DNA of 5,134 bases, from assembly GCA_964021645.1 (NCBI GenBank), contig CAXIAD010000118.1:1-5134 (forward strand), written 5' to 3'. Shown piece after piece: positions 1 through 5,134 of this stretch. How positions within the stretch are numbered: position 1 is the stretch's first letter; each line of letters starts with the position of its first letter. The notes under the pieces were generated by a model. The model was not told the origin of the DNA, did not search any database, and saw only the letters and a program-made list of their open reading frames with translations. This DNA is from CANLDA01 sp964021645. Its GTDB lineage: Bacteria; Pseudomonadota; Alphaproteobacteria; Rhodobacterales; Rhodobacteraceae. Position numbers and translations under genes: made by a program.

Positions 1-14
1 TCTGACTGCGTGGG

Positions 15-821
15 TTAGCGGATCAGATTTGGGCGAATGCGCAGGCGGGGACGCGAGTTGCTGGGCAGGTGTTTGTTCAGGTGTCTGTTGGCCCAGCCAA
101 AGAGCGAGATCACCACCAGAGTTAGCAGGATGAAATAGCCTGCGAGGATTGGGTAGGGGATAAAGGGGTTGAAGGTTTTGTCGGCGAAATAGCTGGCGTA
201 ATATAGCGCATCGCCCTTTTGGCGCCACGCGGGGAAGCTGGTGAAATAGACCAGCGTGGTGGCGTGAAAGAGGAAGATCGCCTCGTTCGTGTAGGCGGGC
301 CATGCGAGGCGCATCATGGTGGGAAAGGTGATGCGGCGAAAGCGGGTCCAGCCGATGAGACCATAGGCGTCTGCGGCCTCTGTATCGCCCTTGGGAATGG
401 AGAGGAGCGCGCCGTAGAAAATCTCTCCGGTATAGGCGGAGGTGTTGAAGAACAGCACAACCAGCGCCCCGAGCCATGCGGAGGTGAAGGGGTCAAAGAT
501 GGGAGACACGCTCTTGAGGCTGAGAAAGAGGAAATAGGCAAAGAAGAATTGGATGAACAGCGGGCTGCCACGGAAGATAAAGATGAACCATTCCGATGAT
601 TTGCGCAGCAGGGTGTTGGAGCTTGCCTTGCCGACGGCGAGGGCGGTGGCGAGAAAAAAGCCGGCAATCAGGGCGAGCACGCCAAAGTAGATATTCCAGA
701 TCATGCCGGAGCCGATCAGGGTGAATTGCTCGCATAGGGTGAAATCATTGCGCGGGAGCAGGCGTTCGCCGTAGCCAAGCGAGCGGAAGGCGTAGGATTG
801 GATGGTTTCAAGACAACTCAT
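15..821 (-). CDS. Amino acid ABC transporter permease (HisM-like, second permease)
   Basis: This is the second inner-membrane subunit of a HisJQMP-type polar amino acid importer, 268 residues, ending in TAA. The ABC-permease coupling loop is clear at about residues 147-167 (TEAADAYG, then FRRITFP), which is where the ATPase docks. The segment RGSPLFIQFFF at 84-94 is the conserved stretch of this permease family. Hydrophobic segments lie near 40-63, 76-101, 115-137, 172-195 and 222-246, fitting a five-helix subunit. The reading frame stays open far upstream, but the ATG at 821 is the right start: it follows AAGGA by 7 bases, and translation upstream of it is only the shadow of permease 1. The start overlaps the stop of permease 1 in ATGA, so translation is probably coupled. 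The N-terminal extension of about 40 residues carries Cys3 and Cys30 and is longer than in enteric HisM. Substrate is unknown. Confidence 0.93.
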   Translation of the reverse strand: MSCLETIQSYAFRSLGYGERLLPRNDFTLCEQFTLIGSGMIWNIYFGVLALIAGFFLATALAVGKASSNTLLRKSSEWFIFIFRGSPLFIQFFFAYFLFLSLKSVSPIFDPFTSAWLGALVVLFFNTSAYTGEIFYGALLSIPKGDTEAADAYGLIGWTRFRRITFPTMMRLAWPAYTNEAIFLFHATTLVYFTSFPAWRQKGDALYYASYFADKTFNPFIPYPILAGYFILLTLVVISLFGWANRHLNKHLPSNSRPRLRIRPNLIR

Positions 822-1660
822 GCCGCTTTCCTTTGTGCTTCGCCGCCAGAGGTGGCTTGTCCGCGGGTGAGGCGGCGCATGATGCGGTCGGTCGCGATCT
901 CGGATATGCGGGTGAAACCGAGGTAGAATACCAAGAGCGCAAAGAAGTACCACATGCGCCAATCGCCATGCGGGTAGTCGGTGAAGCGGGCGGTTTTGGA
1001 GCCGCCAAGCTCGCGTGCCCAATAGACGATATCCTCGACACCTAGCAGGAAGAGGAGCGGGGTTGCCTTGATCAGAACCATCCAGAGGTTGGACAGGCCG
1101 GGCAGGGCGAAAACCCACATTTGCGGCACCATGATGCGCCAAAAGGTCTGGCGGGGGGACATGCCGTAGGCCTCGGCTGTTTCGAGCTGGCCACGGGGCA
1201 CGGCGCGCATGGCTCCAAAGATCACATTGGCCGCAAAGGCCCCGAAAACAATGGCAAAAGTCAGAACCGCCAGAAAGAAACCATAGGTTTCGTGTACCCA
1301 TTGCGGTGAAGTGCCAAGGGGCAGTTTGGCCGCGGTGCAGACGACAAAATCGCTGCCTTGGCGAATGGGTTCATCCCAATCGGGGCATTTCCATTTGTGG
1401 CGCAGATACTCAATGATTTGGTCCAGCGCGATGACAAAAAACAGAAAGAACGCAATGTCAGGCACGCCGCGTACAATGGCGATATAGGTCTTGCCGATCC
1501 ACCGGATCGGGGCAAAGCCTGCGCGTGCGGCCATGGCGCCAAGAAAGCCAAACCCAAGAGCCGTGGGCGCTGTGATCGCCAGCAACAGCAGGACCGTCCC
1601 AAAGGAAATGTAAAAGCCCATATGCTTACCTGTGGTGAGGTAGCACGACAGCCACTGCAA
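818..1660 (-). CDS. Amino acid ABC transporter permease (HisQ-like, first permease)
   Basis: This is the first membrane subunit of the importer, 280 residues from a TTG at 1660. The coupling loop is at about residues 159-180 (LETAEAYGMSPR, then WRIMVPQ), and the conserved RGVPDIAFF stretch is at 64-72. Five hydrophobic segments are seen near 18-40, 60-85, 126-150, 183-208 and 236-256. Basic residues at 46-57 and at the C-terminus put those parts in the cytoplasm. The segment at about 86-125 is then a periplasmic insertion absent from compact HisQ; it contains Cys92 and Cys108. The start is uncertain. The TTG has its purine run only one base away. ATG at 1621 has AGG at 7 bases but would cut off WLSCYLTT. 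An in-frame ATT at 1699 has GAGG exactly 6 bases upstream and adds a protein-like FGYCSDPATLEG segment (293 residues in all). The gene certainly covers 818-1621. Confidence 0.9.
   Translation of the reverse strand: MQWLSCYLTTGKHMGFYISFGTVLLLLAITAPTALGFGFLGAMAARAGFAPIRWIGKTYIAIVRGVPDIAFFLFFVIALDQIIEYLRHKWKCPDWDEPIRQGSDFVVCTAAKLPLGTSPQWVHETYGFFLAVLTFAIVFGAFAANVIFGAMRAVPRGQLETAEAYGMSPRQTFWRIMVPQMWVFALPGLSNLWMVLIKATPLLFLLGVEDIVYWARELGGSKTARFTDYPHGDWRMWYFFALLVFYLGFTRISEIATDRIMRRLTRGQATSGGEAQRKAA
829..833 (-). promoter_or_regulatory. Ribosome binding site of permease 2
   Basis: On the minus strand AAGGA lies 7 bases before the ATG at 821, inside the last codons of permease 1. It decides the start of permease 2 against the much longer open frame and is consistent with translation reinitiation at the ATGA overlap. 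Confidence 0.7.
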
Positions 1661-1696
1661 GCCTTCTAGCGTGGCGGGGTCTGAACAATATCCAAA

Positions 1697-1709
1697 AATG
1701 ACGGGCCTC
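1697..1709 (-). promoter_or_regulatory. Candidate ribosome binding site plus ATT start for permease 1
   Basis: On the minus strand GAGG (1709-1706) is followed after 6 bases by ATT (1699-1697), in frame with permease 1. No ATG, GTG or TTG exists in this frame between the upstream stop (TAA at 1786-1784) and the TTG at 1660. AUU starts are known but rare (infC and pcnB of E. coli). This is an inference from spacing and from the protein-like sequence that follows; it could be chance. Confidence 0.35.
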
Positions 1710-1747
1710 GTGATGTTGGCGTGAGGGAAAATTTGACGAAAGATGGT

Positions 1748-1784
1748 AAAAGCGGGCCAGACTTGTTGCAGCTGGCCCGCCTTT
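1748..1784 (-). terminator. Hairpin with U-tract after the binding-protein gene
   Basis: A perfect 9-bp stem pairs GCGGGCCAG (1780-1772) with CTGGCCCGC (1760-1752) around an 11-base loop. A G-U pair and three A-U pairs extend it to about 13 bp. On the minus strand it ends in UUUU, and it starts 7 bases after the binding-protein stop codon. This looks like a rho-independent terminator. Because the downstream permeases belong to the same system, it more likely acts as a partial terminator or as a 3' stabilising structure that raises binding-protein mRNA over permease mRNA. The A-rich flank makes it symmetrical, so it could also terminate transcripts from the plus strand. Confidence 0.75.
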
Positions 1785-1791
1785 TAGACGT

Positions 1792-2511
1792 TTAGAAGGT
1801 CGCCGAACCGGGCAACCATTTGGTGATCAAAGTGTTCAAAGAGCCGTCGGCCTTCATAGAGTCCACAGCTGCGGAGAATTTGTCACGCAGAGCTGTATCG
1901 CTTTCACGAAAACCCATGCCGATGCCGCCGCCCAGCATGACGTCTTCGCCAACCAGGGAGATATCTGCATTTTCGGCTGCGAAGGGTTCGAGGAACGCTT
2001 TGTCAGCTAGAACCGCGTCGGCCTCGCCGTTACGAACAGCAGCAATGGTTTCGTCGGGTGTGGCGAATTCAACCAATGTCGCACCAGCCATTGAGGCAAC
2101 GTGGCTGGCCTGAATGGTGGAAGCCTGCGCCGCAATCACGGCGTTTGCCAGATCTACGTCAGCAGAAAGCGCCAAATAGGCGGATGGATCAGGCTGTGTG
2201 TAGTTGGAGGTGAAGTCGATGACTTCTTCGCGCTCTGCTGTGATGGACATGCCGGCGATGATCGCGTCATAGTTGCCAGAAACGAGATTAGGGATGATTG
2301 AATCCCATTCGTTTGTGACCCACTCGCAGGTCAGGCCAGCGCGTTTGCACAGCTCGTCGCCCAGCTCACGCTCAAATCCGTCAACTTCGCCAGCGTCGTT
2401 CACGAAGTTATAGGGAGGGTATGCGCCCTCTGTTCCCAAGCGGATGGTGTCGGCCATGGCAAGACCAGCAGTCAGGGCCAACGCGGCCGTAGTGATGATA
2501 AGATTTTTCAT
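1792..2511 (-). CDS. Periplasmic amino acid-binding protein (HisJ/LAO-like, SBP family 3)
   Basis: This is the secreted solute receptor of the importer, 239 residues. A Sec signal peptide covers about residues 1-20 (Lys3, hydrophobic core, AMA before Asp21). The mature start IRLGTEGAYPPYNF and the segment GFERELGDELCKR (45-57) are hallmarks of family-3 binding proteins. Cys55 and Cys62 match the disulfide of HisJ. By alignment from memory with HisJ, Ser89 and Arg94 in SITAER should bind the ligand carboxylate, Thr132 and Asp170 complete the amino-acid backbone site, Tyr31 stacks on the ligand, and Glu28 replaces Asp11 near the side chain. That fits a basic or polar amino acid, but specificity is inferred. 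The ATG is well set by AGAGG 5 bases upstream. The gene lies 41 bases after the ATPase gene with no terminator between them, and is followed by a strong hairpin. Confidence 0.94.
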   Translation of the reverse strand: MKNLIITTAALALTAGLAMADTIRLGTEGAYPPYNFVNDAGEVDGFERELGDELCKRAGLTCEWVTNEWDSIIPNLVSGNYDAIIAGMSITAEREEVIDFTSNYTQPDPSAYLALSADVDLANAVIAAQASTIQASHVASMAGATLVEFATPDETIAAVRNGEADAVLADKAFLEPFAAENADISLVGEDVMLGGGIGMGFRESDTALRDKFSAAVDSMKADGSLNTLITKWLPGSATF

Positions 2512-2515
2512 TGTT

Positions 2516-2521
2516 ACCTCT
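2516..2521 (-). promoter_or_regulatory. Strong ribosome binding site of the binding-protein gene
   Basis: AGAGGT on the minus strand precedes the ATG at 2511 by 4-5 bases and sits in an A-rich, weakly structured leader (2512-2552). It is the best ribosome-binding site in the window, which agrees with the high output expected of a binding protein. Confidence 0.7.
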
Positions 2522-2552
2522 TCTATTTTTTGGACTTTTGGTGGTCGTTTTT

Positions 2553-3344
2553 TTAGGCGTGCACAGTCGAACTTAGGAACTGTTGCAGCCGTTCTGATTT
2601 GGGTGAGCCAAAGAGTGTTTTGGGATCACCTTCTTCTTCGATCAACCCTTGATGCAAAAACACAACGTGGTTTGAGACATCATGGGCCATCTTCATGTCA
2701 TGCGTTACGATAAGCATGGTGCGGCCCTCTTCGGCCAATGCTTTGATAACGCGGACAACTTCTTGTTCTAACTCGGGGTCGAGTGCGGAGGTCGGCTCGT
2801 CAAACAGCAGGGCCTCAGGCTCCATACACAGGCCACGCGCAATGGCGGCACGTTGCTGTTGCCCGCCAGACAATTGAGCAGGGTAAACATCACATTTGTC
2901 GCCAATACCAACCTTGGCCAGATATTTGCGTGCGCTGTCTTCGACCTCGGCGCGGTCGCGGCCCTGCACGGTAACCGGGGCCTCCATCACGTTTTGCAGG
3001 ATGGTCATATGCGCCCATAGGTTGAATTGCTGAAACACCATCGACAGGTTGGTACGAATGCGAATGACCTGTTTGGTGTCTGCGGGTTGACGATTAAGCC
3101 CGGTGCCTTTCCAGGTCACTGGTTCGCCTTTAAAAAGGATATCGCCCTGCTGGCTATCCTCTAGCAGGTTGGCACAGCGCAGGATGGTGGATTTGCCAGA
3201 ACCGGATGAGCCGATCAGGGAGACAACGTCGCCCTTATGGGCGGTAATATCGACGCCCTTTATGACCTCAAGTTCGCCATAGGCCTTGTGCAGGTTGCGG
3301 ATCTGAAGAACTGGGGTTTGATTTGGCAAGGGCAGCGCATCCAA
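2553..3344 (-). CDS. Amino acid ABC transporter ATP-binding protein (HisP-like)
   Basis: This is the cytoplasmic ATPase that powers the importer, 263 residues against about 258 for HisP, and it resembles HisP along its whole length. In order: A-loop Tyr22, Walker A GSSGSGKST at 45-53, Q-loop in MVFQQFNLW (102-110), signature LSGGQQQR at 158-165, Walker B ALLFDE at 178-183, D-loop SALD at 186-189 and the switch His215 in VTHD. All catalytic motifs are intact. The C-terminal EEEGDP...RLQQFL segment is typical of the HisP/GlnQ group. The start is not secure: TTG at 3344 lacks an obvious ribosome-binding site, and TTG at 3329 (residue 6) is an alternative with GGAT about 9 bases upstream. The first recognisable domain residue is near 12, so either choice keeps the whole domain. 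It is the first gene of the importer block. Confidence 0.95.
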   Translation of the reverse strand: MDALPLPNQTPVLQIRNLHKAYGELEVIKGVDITAHKGDVVSLIGSSGSGKSTILRCANLLEDSQQGDILFKGEPVTWKGTGLNRQPADTKQVIRIRTNLSMVFQQFNLWAHMTILQNVMEAPVTVQGRDRAEVEDSARKYLAKVGIGDKCDVYPAQLSGGQQQRAAIARGLCMEPEALLFDEPTSALDPELEQEVVRVIKALAEEGRTMLIVTHDMKMAHDVSNHVVFLHQGLIEEEGDPKTLFGSPKSERLQQFLSSTVHA

Positions 3345-3512
3345 TTTATCAACTTTGTGGGGGGCAATTGGAACGAAAATTTAAGCAAATGCAACTTTCA
3401 ATCCGGGTGACGCAGGGTGAAGTTGTACGTTTCGGAAGGTGAATTGTGCAAAATGGCGGTTTGAAGGCTTCGAATCGGAAGTGGAGCCGTTTTCGCAGGC
3501 TTGTTACGCTGA
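3345..3512 (-). promoter_or_regulatory. Leader region upstream of the importer operon
   Basis: This 168-base gap between the PhnD-like stop and the ATPase start is the only sizeable non-coding stretch. The part nearest the ATPase gene (about 3366-3403) is AT-rich and holds TTGAAA (3401-3396), but no good -10 box stands at 16-18 bases from it. TTGCAC (3451-3446) with TACAAC 18 bases on is another weak pair. I see no clear rho-independent terminator and no convincing operator palindrome, so read-through from the upstream genes cannot be excluded. Confidence 0.35.
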
Positions 3513-4250
3513 TCATGGAGGGGGCGGCGGTGTTGGTATCGCAAGATAAGCCGCGGCAGGAATTTCAACAATATCGTGAAGGTGCAGCAGGGCGCGATCC
3601 GCAGGGTTGATTGCGTGAATGGCGAATTTGATCGCAGCAAAGAGCGGGGCAGGATCACGGTTTTTTGCAGTGATAAAGGGCAAGGTCGGGGTGGGGGGCG
3701 TTTGGTCGATCACAATCAGGTCTTGGGCGAATGTATCGTATTTCTGGATCAAGGCCCAAGTGAGCGCGTCAAGGCTGGCGATATCGGCCCTTTTGTCTGC
3801 CACAGCTTGGGCGGAATGGGCGTGGCCGCCGGTTTCCAGGTAGGTGTCGAAATGCACGTTATGAGAGAGCGCGTGGCATTGTGGAGCTGCCCACCCTGAT
3901 TGCGACACGGGTTCATTATAGGCAAAGCGGTGCCCGGAGAAATCGCTGAGGGTTTTGCCGGCGTTATCCTTGTGGGCGACAAAGATTGATCGGTAGTGGC
4001 CCGGGGGGCAATCTGGCAGGCCATAATCCGGGGTGCCGATGAGTGTCACCTTGTCGTGCAGGCGGGTGCGGTAGGGCATGCCGCAGGTCTGTGAAAATAG
4101 CAGGTCGGGGCTGTGCCAGACCTGCCAGAAATCGACATCACGGGTCAGCTTTGTTGGGCCAAAGCCAAGGGATGCGCGGATTGCCTGCCACAAGCGATCA
4201 TTGGCAGCGGCAGTTTCGGGGCGATCATACATGCCAAGGTGGGCGATCAT
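3513..4250 (-). CDS. PhnD-like periplasmic-binding-fold protein without signal peptide
   Basis: This 245-residue protein belongs to the PhnD-like group of binding proteins (phosphate/phosphonate type). Landmarks are MYDRPETAAAND at 7-18, DFWQVWHSPDLLFSQTCGMPYR at about 40-61 (core SQTCGMPYR), GTPDYGLPDCPPGHYRS at 72-88, and FAYNEPVSQSGWAAP at 109-123. Unlike transport PhnD, it begins directly with the first strand (MIAHLGMYD) and has no signal peptide, so it is probably cytosolic. No phosphonate permease or ATPase lies in the window, and the nearby importer has its own secreted receptor. The ligand is unknown; a sensor or a ligand-delivery role is possible. The ATG at 4250 overlaps the stop of the preceding TerB-like gene in ATGA, with no good ribosome-binding site of its own, so coupled translation is likely. 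An odd feature is the C-terminal PTPPPPP tail. Confidence 0.85.
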   Translation of the reverse strand: MIAHLGMYDRPETAAANDRLWQAIRASLGFGPTKLTRDVDFWQVWHSPDLLFSQTCGMPYRTRLHDKVTLIGTPDYGLPDCPPGHYRSIFVAHKDNAGKTLSDFSGHRFAYNEPVSQSGWAAPQCHALSHNVHFDTYLETGGHAHSAQAVADKRADIASLDALTWALIQKYDTFAQDLIVIDQTPPTPTLPFITAKNRDPAPLFAAIKFAIHAINPADRALLHLHDIVEIPAAAYLAIPTPPPPP

Positions 4251-4687
4251 TCGGATTTGGCCACTCTTTGACGGGCGAGGGCGCTGTCGCGGTCATTGAC
4301 GCCGAGAAGGTTTGCGGTGAGGCGCAGCAGGCTGTCTTCGGCGGCGTCGCGTTCACCATCGGCCAGCACAACCTGCCAGAGCGATTCAACCACCCCGACA
4401 CGGTCCACATGGGGCACGGCATCTTTGATCGCGCGGGTAAAGCGCACGGTATCCGGGGCCTCTGTCTCAAGGGTTTCGGCCTGCGCGCGCAGCTCAGTTG
4501 CCTCGGTAGCGGTGAGGTCATAGCGGGCGACGGTGATGCGGTCGATGCGGGCAACCTCTTGGGCGGCGTAATCCCCATCAGAGCGCGCGATACGCACAAG
4601 CAGGGCTGTGAGGGCAAGGCGGGCATCCGCATCCGGCAAAGTGGCAGGAGTGGCTGTGGTGAGGCGTTTGAGAAAATCAGCGAACAT
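4247..4687 (-). CDS. TerB-like protein, second paralogue
   Basis: This 146-residue protein is mostly helical by appearance and matches the TerB (tellurite resistance B) family. It carries two acidic half-motifs typical of TerB domains: RSDGDYAAQEVARIDR at 35-50 and LADGERDAAEDS at 108-119, with ESLWQVV between them at 101-107. The biochemical role of such short TerB proteins is not established; TerB of the tellurite system binds metal ions through conserved acidic residues, and I infer only that a similar acidic surface exists here. The ATG at 4687 has AGG about 6 bases upstream. It lies 45 bases after the first TerB-like gene, with which it shares 54 of 119 aligned residues, and overlaps the PhnD-like gene by four bases. 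No other ter gene is visible, so real tellurite resistance is doubtful. Confidence 0.85.
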   Translation of the reverse strand: MFADFLKRLTTATPATLPDADARLALTALLVRIARSDGDYAAQEVARIDRITVARYDLTATEATELRAQAETLETEAPDTVRFTRAIKDAVPHVDRVGVVESLWQVVLADGERDAAEDSLLRLTANLLGVNDRDSALARQRVAKSE

Positions 4688-4732
4688 GGGAACCTGTCTG
4701 GTTTTGGAACTAGGATGGATGGGAAGGGCGTG

Positions 4733-5101
4733 TCACGGTGCGGGGCTGTCGGCGGGATCAATACCCATGATACGTTCGATTTCGTGCAGGGTGGCGTCTT
4801 CTTCGGGGGTGTCTTGTCCGTCGGCTAAAATGACCTGCCACAGCGATTGAACCACCTCAAGGCGGTGGGCGTAATCCACATGTTGGCGGATGATCAGCGC
4901 GAAATCCGGCGTGCCGGGGGCCTGGGCCTCTAGCTTTTCGCAAGTGGCGCGCATTTTGGCGGCCTCAATCGGTTTTAGGCCAAAGGAGGCGGAAAGGATG
5001 CGATCAATCTCGCCAATTTCGGAAGCATGATAATCACGGTCAGATTTAGCCACACGCACCATCAGCGCGCCAAGCGCCAGTTTGTCGTCGGGTTCAGGCA
5101 A
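4733..5101 (-). CDS. TerB-like protein, first paralogue, N-terminus uncertain
   Basis: From a TTG at 5101 this encodes 122 residues of a TerB domain: LALGALMVRVAKSDRDY at 8-24, EIDRI at 31-35, QSLWQVILADG at 85-95 and EEDATL at 100-105. It aligns without gaps to the next gene from LPEPD onward, so the domain core is real. The start is suspect: there is no ribosome-binding site at a usable distance, and the paralogue has 16 more residues before the matching LP. The same frame meets TAA about nine codons upstream, whereas the neighbouring frame continues as plausible protein (KPKAPQP) to the window edge. One extra base in the A4 run at 5100-5103 would explain this. The gene may therefore be 5'-truncated by the window, frameshifted, or truly short. 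The stop (TGA) is followed by a 45-base gap to the second paralogue. Confidence 0.75.
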   Translation of the reverse strand: MPEPDDKLALGALMVRVAKSDRDYHASEIGEIDRILSASFGLKPIEAAKMRATCEKLEAQAPGTPDFALIIRQHVDYAHRLEVVQSLWQVILADGQDTPEEDATLHEIERIMGIDPADSPAP

Positions 5102-5102
5102 A

Positions 5103-5134
5103 GGTTGCGGGGCCTTGGGCTTACCTTTTAGACG
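5103..5134 (-). other. Probable N-terminal coding remnant of the first TerB-like gene
   Basis: Read in the frame shifted by one base from the downstream TerB-like gene, this edge stretch gives LKGKPKAPQP, which would run into LPEPDDKLAL if one base were removed from the A4 run at 5100-5103. The second paralogue has RLTTATPATLPDADARLAL in the matching place. The sequence is too short, and too close to the window edge, to be certain. Confidence 0.4.

Noticed and set aside
219..599. Plus-strand open frame of 126 codons
   Set aside because: Antisense shadow of permease 2, with a low-complexity Glu/Gly-rich product.
15..1301. Single 428-residue minus-strand reading frame
   Set aside because: The first 160 residues are an out-of-frame reading of permease 1 and have no transporter character; the ATG at 821 with AAGGA is the real start.
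1358..1669. Plus-strand open frame of 103 codons
   Set aside because: Antisense to permease 1, with no recognisable motif.
3461..3474. Palindrome-like TTGAAGGCTTCGAA in the leader as an operator
   Set aside because: Only the central GAAG-G-CTTC pairs; the flanks do not match symmetrically, so it is too weak to call.
3398..3658. Minus-strand 86-codon frame spanning the end of the PhnD-like gene and the leader
   Set aside because: More than half lies inside the PhnD-like gene in another frame, and the product is basic and low in structure, as expected of a shadow.
3513..4250. Receptor of a phosphonate ABC importer
   Set aside because: There is no signal peptide and no PhnC or PhnE in the window; the adjacent importer is of the amino acid type and has its own secreted receptor.
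4043..4828. Plus-strand open frame of 261 codons
   Set aside because: It runs antisense across both TerB-like genes and the PhnD-like gene, whose minus-strand products are recognisable families. Its own product shows no domain, and long antisense frames are common in GC-rich coding DNA.
4247..5101. Tellurite resistance operon
   Set aside because: Only TerB-like domains are present, with no TerC, TerD, TerE or TerZ, so the resistance function is not supported.

Overview
The window reads as chromosomal DNA of an alphaproteobacterium. The protein sequences most resemble what I know from Rhodobacterales (Roseobacter/Rhodobacter relatives); this is recognition from memory, not a search. All seven credible genes lie on the minus strand, so transcription runs from high to low coordinates. 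I see no plus-strand gene, tRNA, rRNA, CRISPR array, insertion sequence or prophage signature.

First block in transcription order (about 5134 down to 3513): two tandem TerB-like genes and a PhnD-like periplasmic-binding-fold gene. The TerB-like paralogues align without gaps over 119 residues with 54 identities. The second one overlaps the PhnD-like gene by four bases (ATGA). The PhnD-like protein has no signal peptide, so it is probably cytosolic and not part of an importer. At the right edge the first TerB-like frame appears to be broken by one extra base in an A4/T4 run (5100-5103).

A 168-base leader (3345-3512) separates this block from the second. It is AT-rich near the following gene and is the likely place for a promoter, though I cannot name a convincing -35/-10 pair.

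Second block (3344 down to 15): a complete polar amino acid ABC importer of the HisJQMP type. The order is ATPase, secreted binding protein, permease 1, permease 2. The two permease genes overlap by four bases (ATGA). A strong GC-rich hairpin with a U-tract sits just after the binding-protein stop. It probably lets the binding protein be made in excess over the membrane subunits. Permease 1 has an unclear start; the best ribosome-binding site and the most protein-like N-terminus both point to a rare ATT start at 1699.

The binding protein would capture an amino acid in the periplasm, the two permeases would form the channel and the ATPase dimer would drive transport. The acidic pocket residue (Glu28) and HisJ-like disulfide suggest a basic or polar amino acid, but the substrate is not decided by the sequence. 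The most unusual elements are the TerB-TerB-PhnD-like cluster, the candidate ATT start and the edge frameshift.
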